Below are positions 34,808-47,130 of a stretch of DNA of 64,000 nucleotides, in pieces. The notes under the pieces were generated by a model. It was not told where the DNA came from. It saw only the letters and a list, made by a program, of their open reading frames with translations, and made no database searches. A program made the position numbers and the translations under genes. Numbering within the stretch: position 1 is the stretch's first letter; each line of letters opens with the position of its first letter. Origin of the DNA: Tubulanus polymorphus (Eukaryota > Nemertea > Palaeonemertea > Tubulaniformes > Tubulanidae); assembly GCF_964204645.1 (NCBI RefSeq), contig NC_134031.1, positions 19,835,307 through 19,899,306 on the forward strand. Reading direction: 5' to 3'.

Positions 34808-34952
34808 ACCGTTACGTGCTGCCCCTATATATATAATAAGCGGTGAATATGCGAACTAAGATAACTGCACAATATTCTTACTGTGGCATGCAGTAATAAG
34901 TTAGTTCACATATTCGCCGTCAACGATATGTATAGGGGCAGCACTTAACGGT
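34808..34952. mobile_element. MITE copy 1 beside GPCR fragment
   Basis: ACCGTTACGTGCTGCCCCTA at the left matches the inverted right end (TAGGGGCAGCACTTAACGGT). A second inverted pair lies inside (GGTGAATATGCGAACTAA against TTAGTTCACATATTCGCC). Copy 2 is at 36923-37059. The sequence after each copy (GATGAATCCAA, CCCATACAAACTAT) is also shared. Confidence 0.8.
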
Positions 34953-35077
34953 TATTGTCTTTTTCCGGTTTCGAATCCCGCTCTATGCCTCTATTTAACA
35001 TAATGGGTGATGAATCCAAATTTCTGTTTGGTACCTCATTTTATGAACCCCCATACAAACTATAAGTTTAGGGTAAG

Positions 35078-35300
35078 CAAGCCTGTATACAATGATTGTC
35101 CGTTGTTTGATCGTATGCTGTTTGTCCAGGACGTCCACCTGGACAGATGGCTGGTCGCTTTGGAAATATCATACCATAATGTCATGATCTTTTTTTTATT
35201 AAGATCGCCGATGATAGCGTGCGCTATAAGCAACGTCTGTTTCAATTGCTATTTATTTTTGATAATTCAAAGACAGCAGTTATTGTTGTCGACCAAATAA
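35078..35300 (+). pseudogene. Truncated duplicate of the 31357-32361 GPCR (loop 2 to TM5 region)
   Basis: About 90 bases from AAGCCTGTATA onward are nearly identical to 31909-32015 of the intact receptor, including TGATTGTCCGTT and GTTTGTCCAGGACGTCCACC. Deletions then break the frame, and the rest is diverged. Neither the N-terminal half nor TM6-TM7 is present. Confidence 0.85.
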
Positions 35301-35630
35301 TCAGAACTTCGAAGCTATACGCACGTAGTTGTTGAAAGTTTCATCTCTTTGATTTCGCTCGTAAAGCCCCATGGATACGGAATTTTAAGTGAAGCTCACT
35401 GCATTTAACTTTAACGATACGTAGTTACAAATCAATAAAGAAAATACACCAATGATTTTCCTAGATACAAAAATTGGAATTTACGTCAATAAAAAAGGCA
35501 GAAATTACGTATCGGATTAAGAGATCTGGACAATATTGATTACATGAATATAATTTCTTCATTGCTGCTGTCTCCCACTCAGTGAATCACAAGGACTGCG
35601 CTGATTTTACAGTGCTATGCTATAATTAGT

Positions 35631-36654
35631 ATGGGTTTTGAACGGAACCTACGGACTATTTTATTTCACGTATATCTTGTCTCGGAAGCACTTGTTGTAA
35701 GTTTAGATCCTCTGTTTTTCGTATTTAATTTACTTACACTCATTGCACTCGTCAGATGTCGTCACTTCCGTTCAGTTCGCGCGACTTTCATCTATCTGAT
35801 CGCGCTAGCTGTTTCTGACGCGGTTTATGTGCTAAATAGTTTGACTGACTTCCCAGCTTCTTTAGTAAGATTAATTTTGTATATAGTAAACATCGATTGT
35901 AATATGAATTATCTTGGGATTTTGACGGGAGGCGAGTGCCCGATATTTCTAAGACGAATTGAGTCGATGTTTTCCCTCTCGCGTATAAACAATGAATCAG
36001 GCTGTCTCGGTATATTAGGAAGTATTACAAAATATTTATCAATGATTTTTTTCAAATTGGATCGTAGTTGCTATCGCTATGGAGAGGTATTTGTCTTTAG
36101 CGTGGCCGTTCTTTCACCGGCAACAAGTCACTAACTACAGAAGACGCATTTTAGTGTTTGTTATGTTTCTTGTGAGTTGCAGTCTCAATAATGGCGGTCT
36201 TCTTGTTGTTATCAGAGATTGTGAAAATCACACAATATGTTGTCAAAGCCTCGTTGCGTACAATGCTGGTAATGGAGATGCGTGGCTTTTCTCAGTTGGG
36301 CTGATCAGTTTTATTCGAGGTCTAATGCCGTGTTTTGTAATTCTAGTTCTATCAGGTTTAACCGCCCGCATACGCAAAAAAGCTACAGGAACTTCACTCT
36401 CAAAAAGTGCAAATAAAACTATGTTTTATATCGTCGTTATTTTCTTAGTTGTCGTTCTACCGTACGAATTATATTCAAGTTTGATCACTCTAGCGCGAAG
36501 TGCAGGTGTCCGCAGTGGCTTAGAATTATTCAATATGCTAAGCGTGGTTATTCTACGTGTACAGCGTCAGTTGGTTTACCGGACTAACTTCTTCATTTAT
36601 TTACATACATTACCCGTGTTTAGATCGACCTTTAGAAACATGTGTTATCATTGA
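35631..36654 (+). pseudogene. GPCR interrupted by one frameshift in a T7 run
   Basis: The first open frame (35631-36134) encodes TM1 and TM2 (LLTLIALVRC, LIALAVSDAVYVL). The second (open from just after the break to 36654) encodes TM3 with MERYLSLAWP, then TM4 to TM7 with RTNFFIYLH. They are out of register by one base, and the switch falls at the run of seven T at 36046-36052, within TM3. Apart from this break, the whole receptor (about 340 residues) is present and free of stops. It is either a young pseudogene or a homopolymer error in the assembly. Confidence 0.82.
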
Positions 36655-36922
36655 AATAAGCAGAATAATTTACTCACTATTTAACGTATCATTGAGAGCG
36701 TTATTTGATTGTGGTAGAACAAAAAAAAACAATTGACAACCAGAAATTCAAATGTCGTCATGCAGGACTTTGGAATTTTTTTTCTGGAAGTCTATAGATT
36801 CTGTAGAATAGTGCCACGCGGTACTTGAAATGTACATTTTGACGCCGTTAAAACCGTTGTTTTTATACATTGTAATAAAGTTTTGATGATTTTTTCACGG
36901 ACAAGCGGTGTTAGATTTTATC

Positions 36923-37059
36923 ACCGTTACGTGCTGCCCCTAATAATAAACAGCAAACATGCGAACTAAAAGACAACTGCGCAATATTCTAACTGTGGCA
37001 TGCCAGTAATAAGTAAGTTCACGAAGTCAACGATATGTTTTGGGGAAGCACTTAACGGT
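36923..37059. mobile_element. MITE copy 2
   Basis: Same ends as the element at 34808-34952 (ACCGTTACGTGCTGCCCCTA at the left), with a more decayed right half. The downstream flanking words are shared too, so either the flank was copied or the element is longer than its obvious inverted repeats. Confidence 0.75.
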
Positions 37060-37525
37060 TAATATTTGATGAATCCAATTCTGTTTAACTGGACGGTTAA
37101 TATTTTAATGAATGCAATTCTGTTTAACTGTACCTTATTTGATTAACCCCATACAAACTATTTGAATTAATTTGAATGCGGGATTTGCCATTAAATGCCC
37201 TTGATGTTTTGAAAAACCCAGCGGTCCAATTGGCTTAATTCATTGAAAAAGATTAGATGTATATAAATCTCGCCGATGTTTTCATTTCTATAGTTTCCCG
37301 GGCGACCACCGTTTTCAGAGCAGAAATTTTGTAATTTGATTTAACACGGTCATTCTCGAAAAGGAAGTTTTTAAAACATTTTGAAATATCCCAAACGTCG
37401 TATCACCGTAGAAACAACAATTTATGAGATGATTTTAAATAAGATTGACATTTCATTTTTTAAATGTTCGCGGTTAATCGTGGACGTGTTACATGTGTAG
37501 ACTGGTTCGAGGGACATATTGGATG

Positions 37526-37619
37526 GTAGACTGGTTGCCGGTCTCTTGACAGCGAATGCAGGTGGCGCAGAATTAGACAGTCGACCAGTCTAATTGAATG
37601 GGTCGGGCAACCAGTCTAC
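37526..37619. mobile_element. Inverted-repeat element, TAGACTGG family
   Basis: GTAGACTGGTTGCC at the left is exactly inverted at the right as GGCAACCAGTCTAC. Internal partial copies of CCAGTCTA are present. Confidence 0.7.
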
Positions 37620-38145
37620 TACATATTATATTAGTTCACAGAAATTCCGCCTGGGGACCGTATGGTGCCGCCACTAAACACACGTGTTGTGTTCGAGAAC
37701 TAAAGATGAAAGAAAGATCGGGGTTCGAACCTAGGTACGTTTGTATTTTAACACAGGGGCTTGTCACAATTTGACGGAGGATGGGTGACACCGGGGGGTG
37801 ACACCAGTATTTGGTATTTCTATCCCTGTGATAGATTCAGCTATCAGCAATGGATCGGGTTCGACCCCCGTCTCTCCATAAGTTCACACCATATATGTAA
37901 TCAGTAAAAATGAACTGCAGACCGCTCAGAATTACATATCACCATCTTATTTTCCCCGACTAAATTTGTTGTATCAGATATATCGTCATCCAGAAGAATG
38001 CATAATGAATACGGTTCATGCAAAACAAACACAAATGCCAGTGCACAACAAACTAACTCAATTATCATTGAATTACACATTAATTTATTTGTATAAAGAA
38101 AGCATTTCTATGGGAAACAGTGTACAAAGCATTGATACCATTCAT

Positions 38146-38188
<43 letters not shown>

Positions 38189-40599
38189 ATAGTAATATAC
38201 ATATAAATATACACACTGAGAGATTTAAATCAATCATACTTATATTCACTTTCCAGGGTAAGTGCTTAATCCCTGAAAAAGTGAAGCCCAGACATTCACC
38301 ACTGATTCATACCTTGTGACAACTGTTTTTTTTTTGGCCAGCTAAAAGCCATAGTTGTTAAATTGCTTGCATTTCAGGCAAACACTAATTATTGATTATG
38401 TATAGAACCGACCGTTGAAGGCTAGAAGCTTGCGAAAATGCGGAGAGAATTCATCAATTTTCTATCAGCACTGGCTCCACATTCGTTCCCGACATTGAGG
38501 GCTGGCCGAGTACCACTTCACAGGGACGAGTTCTAAACTCATCCTAATTCTAAATATACACATTAAGAAAGTCTCATTCACACTTAAATTACAACCTCCT
38601 ACATTCGATAGGTAAAAAACAACCAAGCGCAGGTGTTTATTATCATTACCAATTATCATCATAATAATCATTAATATTAATATTATATCATTATACTCAT
38701 TATTCACAAGGTTTGAAAATATCTATATACATATATATTATATAATATAACTATCATATCATCATTATCAATATTAAAATCTACATCCATCTAGTAATAG
38801 TTCATTTCATTATTTTCAATAAGTACGTGTGATCATGAGCTATGACTAATCGATATCATCGACGCATCGCGATCGTTCAACGTCGACGTCAATCATCGGC
38901 GTTTTTAAAAACACTATCATCCGCTTTTCTTAATCATTTCGGCGATAAAATTAACGCCCGAAATTCGAGAATTCAATAATCGACAGTGACAAGCCCGAAC
39001 TGACTGCAACAAGGAGAAAACTCCCTCAAATAATGAGCGTACTGTGTATAAGATAAAAACAATAATTAAAACTTCAGATCGTCGCGACTAAAATTCTACT
39101 GACATTTCCGCGTCCATCGTAAGAGTGGAGAAAAAAAAATTAAAATACAAATGATTTTTTGTTCATCATTTTAAAAAAATCTTACTGCGTTTGCCATTTT
39201 AAAAAGGAACAAGTTGTCGACACTTCTGTCAGTCAGATTCATATAGAATGATTTAATATTTCAAAATGATTTCTAAACTATGTCGTCCATACAAACAATC
39301 ATTTGCTCGGGTGGAGAAATTTTTTCATTCAAGCCATTTTTGAAAACGATCCGATAAAAGCAGGTCTGGCAGTTCCCCCGCGATAAAAACTAAAAATATT
39401 TCGAAAAAGCCATCGATACTGAAGATTGAGGAACATAACCTGAACCTGTATTGGATATGAATACAGACCTGTACAAATAAAGCATTGCTGTATAGACTTA
39501 TAATACACAAACACACATACAGTATACACGTGTACAACTCGGTGGATCAGATTCTACTTCATTAAGAAGCCACCAGGTGGAGTTGCGTTTGATTTTCACT
39601 ATGATAAGAGATTCTATCGGCTGATATACGGAAATCAACACTGGCAAGCGAGGATTTTGAAACTGGCTCAAACGTCAAAATCCCCTACCTATTATAATTT
39701 ATATTCCCAGAGTTAAACTTACAAAGAGCCCTCAATCTTTCCCTCTCCCTTTCCCTCTTACCTCTCTATCTCTCTCTCTCTCTTTGTTATACATATATAT
39801 TATACCCTGTAAAACCATCTGGCACTTGGACTAATTAAACTCTCTCTTTCTCAGACTATGATCAATAATTCAATAATTCGTTTTTTTCAAAATATCGCTG
39901 TCTTTTCTTTCGCACATGGTATGTATGATATTATCGACACGAAGCGAGATTCTCGCACGAGAAACTTTTTATTAACTGATTGGCTGCAGTGAGCGGGCAC
40001 ACAGTAATAACAGGCCTGACAGCAGAGTATGCCGTGTTACAGCAGTACCACACATATATAAAAAACACAGTTCACCCGCGCCGGCACACGCCGCACGGCA
40101 CACGCAGCGTGTCCCATCTCTAAATGCAATCTCACGACTCACTCGCCGCAGTCTCCTTACACACTTATAGTCAACGCGATATGGTACGTCATGTGACCCG
40201 ATAATCCACCAATGGCCCGCGTCGGTACTGCACCACAGCGACCTCTAGTGTGACTAGTATCAAGCATCAGCTTCGTCATTGTTGTCGTTGTCATGGGGCC
40301 GGTGTGGTGGTGGTAGTTGTAGATGATTGTTAGTAGTAGTGGTGGTGGAATCATGTCATTTATCTGAGATTTCAGAAGGGGGCGGAGGGCCTGCAAAATA
40401 TAGAGCAAGCTTCATATCATATATAGGTCAGTAGTAAAGCAAGCAAATAAACAGTGCACGACCTGAATCCAGAGATAAACCCGGTCAATTCGCACAACAT
40501 TGGACTTCAGTTTAAGCCTGGAACCAGGTCCTCGATCAATAATCAATAATTATTTATAAGGACTCAGTTTAGCATAAAAATCAAATCAAATCTGTGAAA
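37620..40599. other. Long non-coding stretch
   Basis: No exon that I can support. It contains a TA repeat at 38149-38180, two T-arm-like words (near 37720 and 37858) without tRNA folds, pyrimidine-rich tracts near 39737-39785, and a GC-rich stretch after TATAAAAA at 40057-40064 that looks like a promoter on the plus strand but leads to no recognised gene. Part could be distal 3' UTR of Dishevelled on the minus strand. Confidence 0.4.
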
Positions 40600-40730
40600 C
40601 AGGGACCAGTTGAACAGTCGTGACTTAAAGACCAGCCTAAGACCATATTGTTTTTATAGCCATTCAACTTAAGTCATAAGATTTAAGATCAATTTTGGGC
40701 TTAAAGTCTTTACTATGGAACCTGCCCCTG
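40600..40730. mobile_element. Degenerate MITE, related to the 57411-57558 family
   Basis: Begins CAGGGACCAGTTGAACAGTCGT and contains GACTTAAAGACCAG and CTTAAGTC-type inverted words typical of the family. The right end reads CCTGCCCCTG. Confidence 0.55.
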
Positions 40731-41359
40731 ATGCATGTTCCGCTATGTAACTTAAAACTTGTGAATGGTCTTCCAGATTCTTGGAACTTAGTCTGGTATT
40801 AAATTAAGTCTAGATTGCGGAACTGGGTACAGTATGAGTTTATTTAACGGGCATTGGTAAATTATTAGTATCTCACAAATTCAGATGATTCGATTCGATT
40901 TAAAATCATCTTCAAACCTTTTGATTTTTAGTTCGGTTAATCACAACAAAACATATCGAACTGGAATTCATCAATCAGTAATTAATTGACAGATTCCAGG
41001 CAACACACGGCGAAATCATAAAATATTAGTGAATATTATTTGAACAGATTATCATATACCTACAGTGAAAATCACTTAAGTCTTCACAGTCAGGACGATC
41101 ATTACGCTGATGGCAAATGAAGACTTAACTGAGTTTGACCGCTGCATCACGAGAATAATAATAGATCAATTCTTAACCTGACAGTTTCTTACGTCAACAT
41201 CGTTCAACCAATTGAATTTCAGCAGAACAACCGCGAGATGAAAGGCTAACTGTCAGATTTAGTATGAACGCAACTATTTTTTATGTCCAATTTTACCTCA
41301 ATTTAACATTTTTTCACACTTCGAAAACATATATCGAATTTATCATTTCAAGATAGAAA

Positions 41360-41552
41360 TACAGTCGAAGTTTATTATAACGCCATCCATTTTAATGCCA
41401 CTGCTCATTAAACGCCAACATTTTTCAGAGAATATATTTGCTCAAAAACCTCAAATTCAATTGAAATACCATTCTTTATAATGCAAAACTTATTATAAAA
41501 GAGTGTTTTTCAAGGGTTCGACCAGTGGCATTTATGAAGGACTTTTACTGTA
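41360..41552. mobile_element. pogo/Tigger-like MITE
   Basis: Begins TACAGTCGAAGTTTATTATA and ends TTTTACTGTA, with TACAGT/ACTGTA ends and TA at both boundaries. Internal ATTATAA words are typical of this group. No transposase remains. Confidence 0.6.
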
Positions 41553-42132
41553 AACATTTTTGAATATGTCTTGAATGAAGTTGTTTGAGAAAAATTGAGA
41601 TACAAACACCTTACAATGAGTCAACCGATTCATGCAAAAAAGGCGCTAGATTTAGAGGCGGTTTCGTTGTTTGACAGATGTATTGAATGAGTTCACAGCA
41701 TCACGGATTCTCAATCATCAGTTCATCGACCACAGCAGCGGGCGAACGCAATTTCATGCAGCCGAGAAATTGTAGTTAAAGATAAAGCATGCGTTCATTT
41801 TCATAGCGATATTAGATTCAGAGGGGACGTGATAAAAAAATCATTGGCGGCGATTTCAAGATCAATTTCATGACAAATCGTTCTTCAGATTGAAACACGG
41901 GGAGGGAGGGAATAATGCTGTTAGTGTAAATAAACATTGTGCACTGGGAGAAAAATAAAGCGAGAAAGAGAATAGAGAAACAATAAAATGAAAAACACAG
42001 TAAAAATAGAGAAATACGCACACATCAGGTCTGCATTAACCAGTCTTTAACCAATGGTTTAGATAAAACTTCAGCTGTAAGCAACATTGAATCAATGCAT
42101 ATAAGATATGCTTCTTTTTAACATGTGCAGTC
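41553..42132. other. Non-coding stretch, nothing recognised
   Basis: No exon, RNA gene or element that I can support. Confidence 0.45.
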
Positions 42133-42315
42133 GTGAGGGGGAAGCAGTTAGGGCCAGAGGAGGGGGAAGTTGTTAAGGTCATGGGAGGGGGAAGTAGTTA
42201 GGGTCATGGGAAAAGATTGTGGTGAGGGGGCAGGGGGCAGGGGGAAGCAGTGAAATGAAGGTCATGGGAGAGGGGCAGGGGAAGCAGTGAGGGGTCAGGG
42301 CATTGAGGGGTCAGC
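42133..42315 (+). repeat. G-rich imperfect tandem repeat
   Basis: Repeated GGGGGAAGCAGTTAGGGTCATGGG-like units, written here in short form: GAGGGGGAAG, then RGTTAGGG and TCATGGG. Many runs of three to five G on the plus strand could form G-quadruplexes. Confidence 0.75.
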
Positions 42316-42795
42316 AGGGGATCAAAAATCTATATCAACCATTTATGAATTCAGAGGCCCACAAGAATCAAGCTTTAAGCGAAAAATCTGATCGGAAAAG
42401 ACGCAGATCGATATAAACACATCTACATGGAAATAATTGGCAAGAAATGGTGAAAATAAATGCGAAAGATGATTGGTTAGTTTTCTATACGCGTGAATAT
42501 TTAGGGGATGGATTGGAAGGAAGTTGTACAGACTATGATCTAACCATTGTGGAAATCGGGCCACTCTACAGGAAGGGGCGGGTGTCAGCAGCGGGTAACC
42601 AGCTGCGGGCGTACCGTTCATAAGATAATAACCTCTCAACAAAAATAAGCCACTAGTCTTACATACATCTCACACACAGGACAACAATACAATAACAAAC
42701 TCCCAAAGCACCCAGTACATTGTACATACATTTATATTACTAACTCTGTCCAGAGTGGTATTTAATTACCAGCATTACAACCATTCAACTGACAG

Positions 42796-45028
42796 GTTTA
42801 ACAGTGCCCTAAACCTAACTGACAGGGTTAGAGACAGTACCCTAAACCTAACTGACAGGGTTAGAGACAGTACCCTAAACCTAACTGACAGGGTTAGAGA
42901 CATAACCCTAAACCTAACTGACAGGGTTAGAGACAGTACCCTAAACCTAACTGACAGGGTTAGAGACAGTACCCTAAACCTAACTGACAGGGTTAGAGAC
43001 AGTATCCTAAACCTAACTGACAGGGTTAGAGACAGTACCCTAAACCTAACTGACAGGGTTAGAGACATTACCCTAAACCTAACTGACAGGGTTAGAGACA
43101 GTACCCTAAACCTAACTGACAGGGTTAGAGACATTACCCTAAACCTAACTGACAGGGTTAGAGACAGTACCCTAAACGTAACTGACAGGGTTAGAGACAG
43201 TACTCTAAACCTAACTGACAGGGTTAGAGACAGTACCCTAAACCTAACTGACAGGGTTAGAGACAGTACCCTAAACCTAACTGACAGGGTTAGAGACAGT
43301 ACCCTAAACCTAACTGACAGGGTTAGAGACAGTATCCTAAACCTAACTGACAGGGTTAGAGACAGTACCCTAAACCTAACTGACAGGGTTAGAGACAGTA
43401 CCCTAAACCTAACTGACAGGGTTAGAGACAGTACCCTAAACCTAACTGACAGGGTTAGAGACAGTACCCTAAACCTAACTGACAGGGTTAGAGACAGTAC
43501 CCTAAACGTAACTGACAGGGTTAGAGACAGTACCCTAAACGTAACTGACAGGGTTAGAGACAGTACCCTAAACCTAACTGACAGGGTTAGAGACAGTAAC
43601 CTAAACCTAACTGACAGGGTTAGAGACAGTACCCTAAACCTAACTGACAGGGTTAGAGACAGTAACCTAAACCTAACTGACAGGGTTAGAGACAGTACCC
43701 TAAACGTAACTGACAGGGTTAGAGACAGTACCCTAAACGTAACTGACAGGGTTAGAGACAGTACCCTAAACCTAACTGACAGGGTTAGAGACAGTACCCT
43801 AAACCTAACTGACAGGGTTAGAGACAGTATCCTAAACCTGACTGACAGGGTTAGAGACAGTACCCTAAACCTAACTGACAGGGTTAGAGACAGTACCCTA
43901 AACCTAACTGACAGGGTTAGAGACAGTACCCTAAACCTAACTGACAGGGTTAGAGACAGAACCCTAAACGTAACTGACAGGGTTAGAGACAGTACCCTAA
44001 ACGTAACTGACAGGGTTAGAGACAGTACCCTAAACCTAACTGACAGGGTTAGAGACAGTACCCTAAACCTAACTGACAGGGTTAGAGACAGTATCCTAAA
44101 CCTGACTGACAGGGTTAGAGACAGTACCCTAAACCTAACTGACAGGGTTAGAGACAGTACCCTAAACCTAACTGACAGGGTTAGAGACAGTACCCTAAAC
44201 CTAACTGACAGGGTTAGAGACAGTACCCTAAACCTAACTGACAGGGTTAGAGACAGTACCCTAAACGTAACTGACAGGGTTAGAGACAGTACCCTAAACG
44301 TAACTGACAGGGTTAGAGACAGTATCCTAAACCTAACTGACAGGGTTAGAGACAGTACCCTAAACCTAACTGACAGGGTTAGAGACAGAACCCTAAACGT
44401 AACTGACAGGGTTAGAGACAGTACCCTAAACGTAACTGACAGGGTTAGAGACAGTACCCTAAACCTAACTGACAGGGTTAGAGACAGTACCCTAAACCTA
44501 ACTGACAGGGTTAGAGACAGTACCCTAAACGTAACTGACAGGGTTAGAGACAGTATCCTAAACCTAACTGACAGGGTTAGAGACAGTACCCTAAACCTAA
44601 CTGACAGGGTTAGAGACAGAACCCTAAACGTAACTGACAGGGTTAGAGACAGTACCCTAAACGTAACTGACAGGGTTAGAGACAGTACCCTAAACCTAAC
44701 TGACAGGGTTAGAGACAGTACCCTAAACCTAACTGACAGGGTTAGAGACAGTATCCTAAACCTGACTGACAGGGTTAGAGACAGTACCCTAAACCTAACT
44801 GACAGGGTTAGAGACAGTACCCTAAACCTAACTGACAGGGTTAGAGACAGTACCCTAAACCTAACTGACAGGGTTAGAGACAGTACCCTAAACCTAACTG
44901 ACAGGGTTAGAGACAGTACCCTAAACCTAACTGACAGGGTTAGAGACAGTATCCTAAACCTAACTGACAGGGTTAGAGACAGTAACCTAAACCTAACTGA
45001 CAGGGTTAGAGACAGTACCCTAAACCTC
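42796..45028. repeat. 33-bp minisatellite, about 67 units, telomere-like words in both orientations
   Basis: Each 33-base unit holds CCCTAAACCTAACTGACAGG followed by GTTAGAGACAGTA. It therefore carries the telomeric words CCCTAA and GGGTTAG on the same strand, and CTAAC can pair with GTTAG around a seven-base loop. Variants (CGTAAC, ATCCTAA, CCTGACTG, AGAACCC) recur in fixed order, showing block-wise amplification. Because 33 is divisible by three, a 759-codon frame stays open across the array, but this is a by-product. The array ends about 53 bases past the Dishevelled stop codon, so on the minus strand it is in the position of that gene's 3' UTR. Confidence 0.95.
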
Positions 45029-45081
45029 CATTGATATTTTGTGAAGTTTTTTAGCGCTACAACAAAAACTACATAAACTGA

Positions 45082-47083
45082 TCACATGACATCGACGAAA
45101 AACTCACAAGGATTTCCCATCGCCATTCGGAACGATTGTCGACTACCGCTGAGATCTTCGCCGACGTCTTCACCAGGTGGCACCACCGGCGCAGGAGGTG
45201 GTGGAGGTATAGGTGGCGCCACACGTTGGACACTAGCTAAACTAGCGGTCTCCGTATCGCTGCCGCCACTTCCTCCGGGACTAGCTGATTTACGTTCTAA
45301 TTTCTCCACTTTCTCTTTTTTGTGCTTTCCGCTGCTTCCCGATGCGCTGCTGCCACCTGTTAATGAATAAGAGAAACATAAATCCAGTGATTTCCACGAG
45401 AGGTATTAGACCAGCCCTATCACAACGAACCCTCTGAAAAACCCAGTCACACTTTTTAAAATATTTCTGCTGTCCCTCTATGTATTAAGTTGATATGAAT
45501 TCTAACAATATTAACATTGATTATTGCATGATTAATTAGTGAATTGATATAAAGAAAAAAATAGTAGGTAGATTACACCGAAATCAAGTTTGATTTTCTA
45601 TAGCCGAGATCGAAAGCATTGCTACTTCAGCGGACACTATGTTATTCACCGAACAATCAAATCAAAAAATTGATTATACCCTTATACTGATATCAGGACA
45701 TAGCATGACAGGATAGGAGTGGGACACTGACAATGAACAGGCCCGTCCGTACACAGGCTATATTTTGGGTGGGTGGTAACTTTTGACAACAGCGTGCTCT
45801 GTAGGCGTGAAGCCTCCTGTAGGGGACTTTTGGGGTCGTCATTCTTAAAAAAATTTTAGGCGTTTTAGATGCATTTTCATCCAATGTTAATGAATATTTC
45901 ATACAACAAAATCAGCGAATCGTTAATAAAGTCCAATAAATTTTCTTAGATGAAACATAGTGTAACTCGGTATGTTGCGGGGAGGTATGTTTGCACCCCA
46001 CACATTCCCCCTGCGTACGGGGCCTGAATGGATGATCGTATATTTAATCGAGCCTTGAGACAACAATGTCTGCCAGATATCAGCGCGTAACAAAAGCGAA
46101 CCCGGCGGGCATTCGTAGACAAATACGAGCTATAAAGAGCTGAAATGATCTATATCTACAGACAGTAAAATCCATCCACTTGTCTCATTAGATCTGTTTA
46201 TTAGTAATTAATCGTTCTCGAGAGAATCTGCACAACGATTTTTAGCCGAGTTTCATGTTGCCGTCTGCGAAAACTCCCGGAAAATATCGCTTTTCGATGA
46301 ATTAACGAAAACACGTCGAAATACAGAAATAACGAATGTTTAAAAAGAGGAAGAAAATTGAGTCGGATTTTTAATTGCCCTATGAGAGAATTTGATTTGT
46401 TTATGAAACATTTTCGAAAACTGACGATTCAACTGAAAATTTATTGATATTTTTTTGAAGGCAACAAAGCGTTTTCAAAGTTTGTCTTCAAATGTGTAGT
46501 AAAGACATTGATAGGCATACAGCTTAAAATTCAAAATAGAAGGAAAATATTATTTCTGAGACCATTTTCTGATTCTCCATACCTTTTCCATAGCCATAGA
46601 AAAAAAAATGAAATTTTCTATGATTTTTTCAGGGCGGGGTGAAAATTTTTCCAAGATTTTCCAAAACCGATAAGAACCCTGATTTTATATCATATTTCAC
46701 AGGGCTTTCAAACCACCAGAAGGGTAAAATAGATAAATCATGAAACAAGAGTAATAAAGTAATAACGTATAGATCTGAATTATTGAAAAAACCCAATTGA
46801 AAACGTTTTGCCCGTATAGAATGGAAAATAGTTCCCGTATTGATCACTAGGTGCCAGCACAAGCGTATAGATAAGAGGCTGGATGGCGAATCAAGCGATG
46901 TAGGTTTACAGACCTTGCTCGATGGTTTCATAGATCGCACTAGGCGGTAGGATCATATGACTAGAAGATAGTTTTTTTTCCTGGTCCCAGAGACGCCGGA
47001 TTTGTTTGACCGTGTGACTAAGTATACACGCGCATGTGTTTACTGCTGTTGACAAATAACATCAATTAATCAATTAAATCTTT

Positions 47084-47130
<47 letters not shown>

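Noticed and set aside
37700-37880. Two T-arm-like words (GGGGTTCGAACC and GGGTTCGACCCC)
   Set aside because: No D arm or cloverleaf could be placed at the right distance.
42755-45034. A 759-codon open frame with an 11-residue repeat (TLNLTDRVRDS)
   Set aside because: The repeat unit is 33 bases, so any frame free of stops in one unit stays open. There is no unique coding sequence, signal or splice context at either end, and an opposite-strand frame is also partly open.
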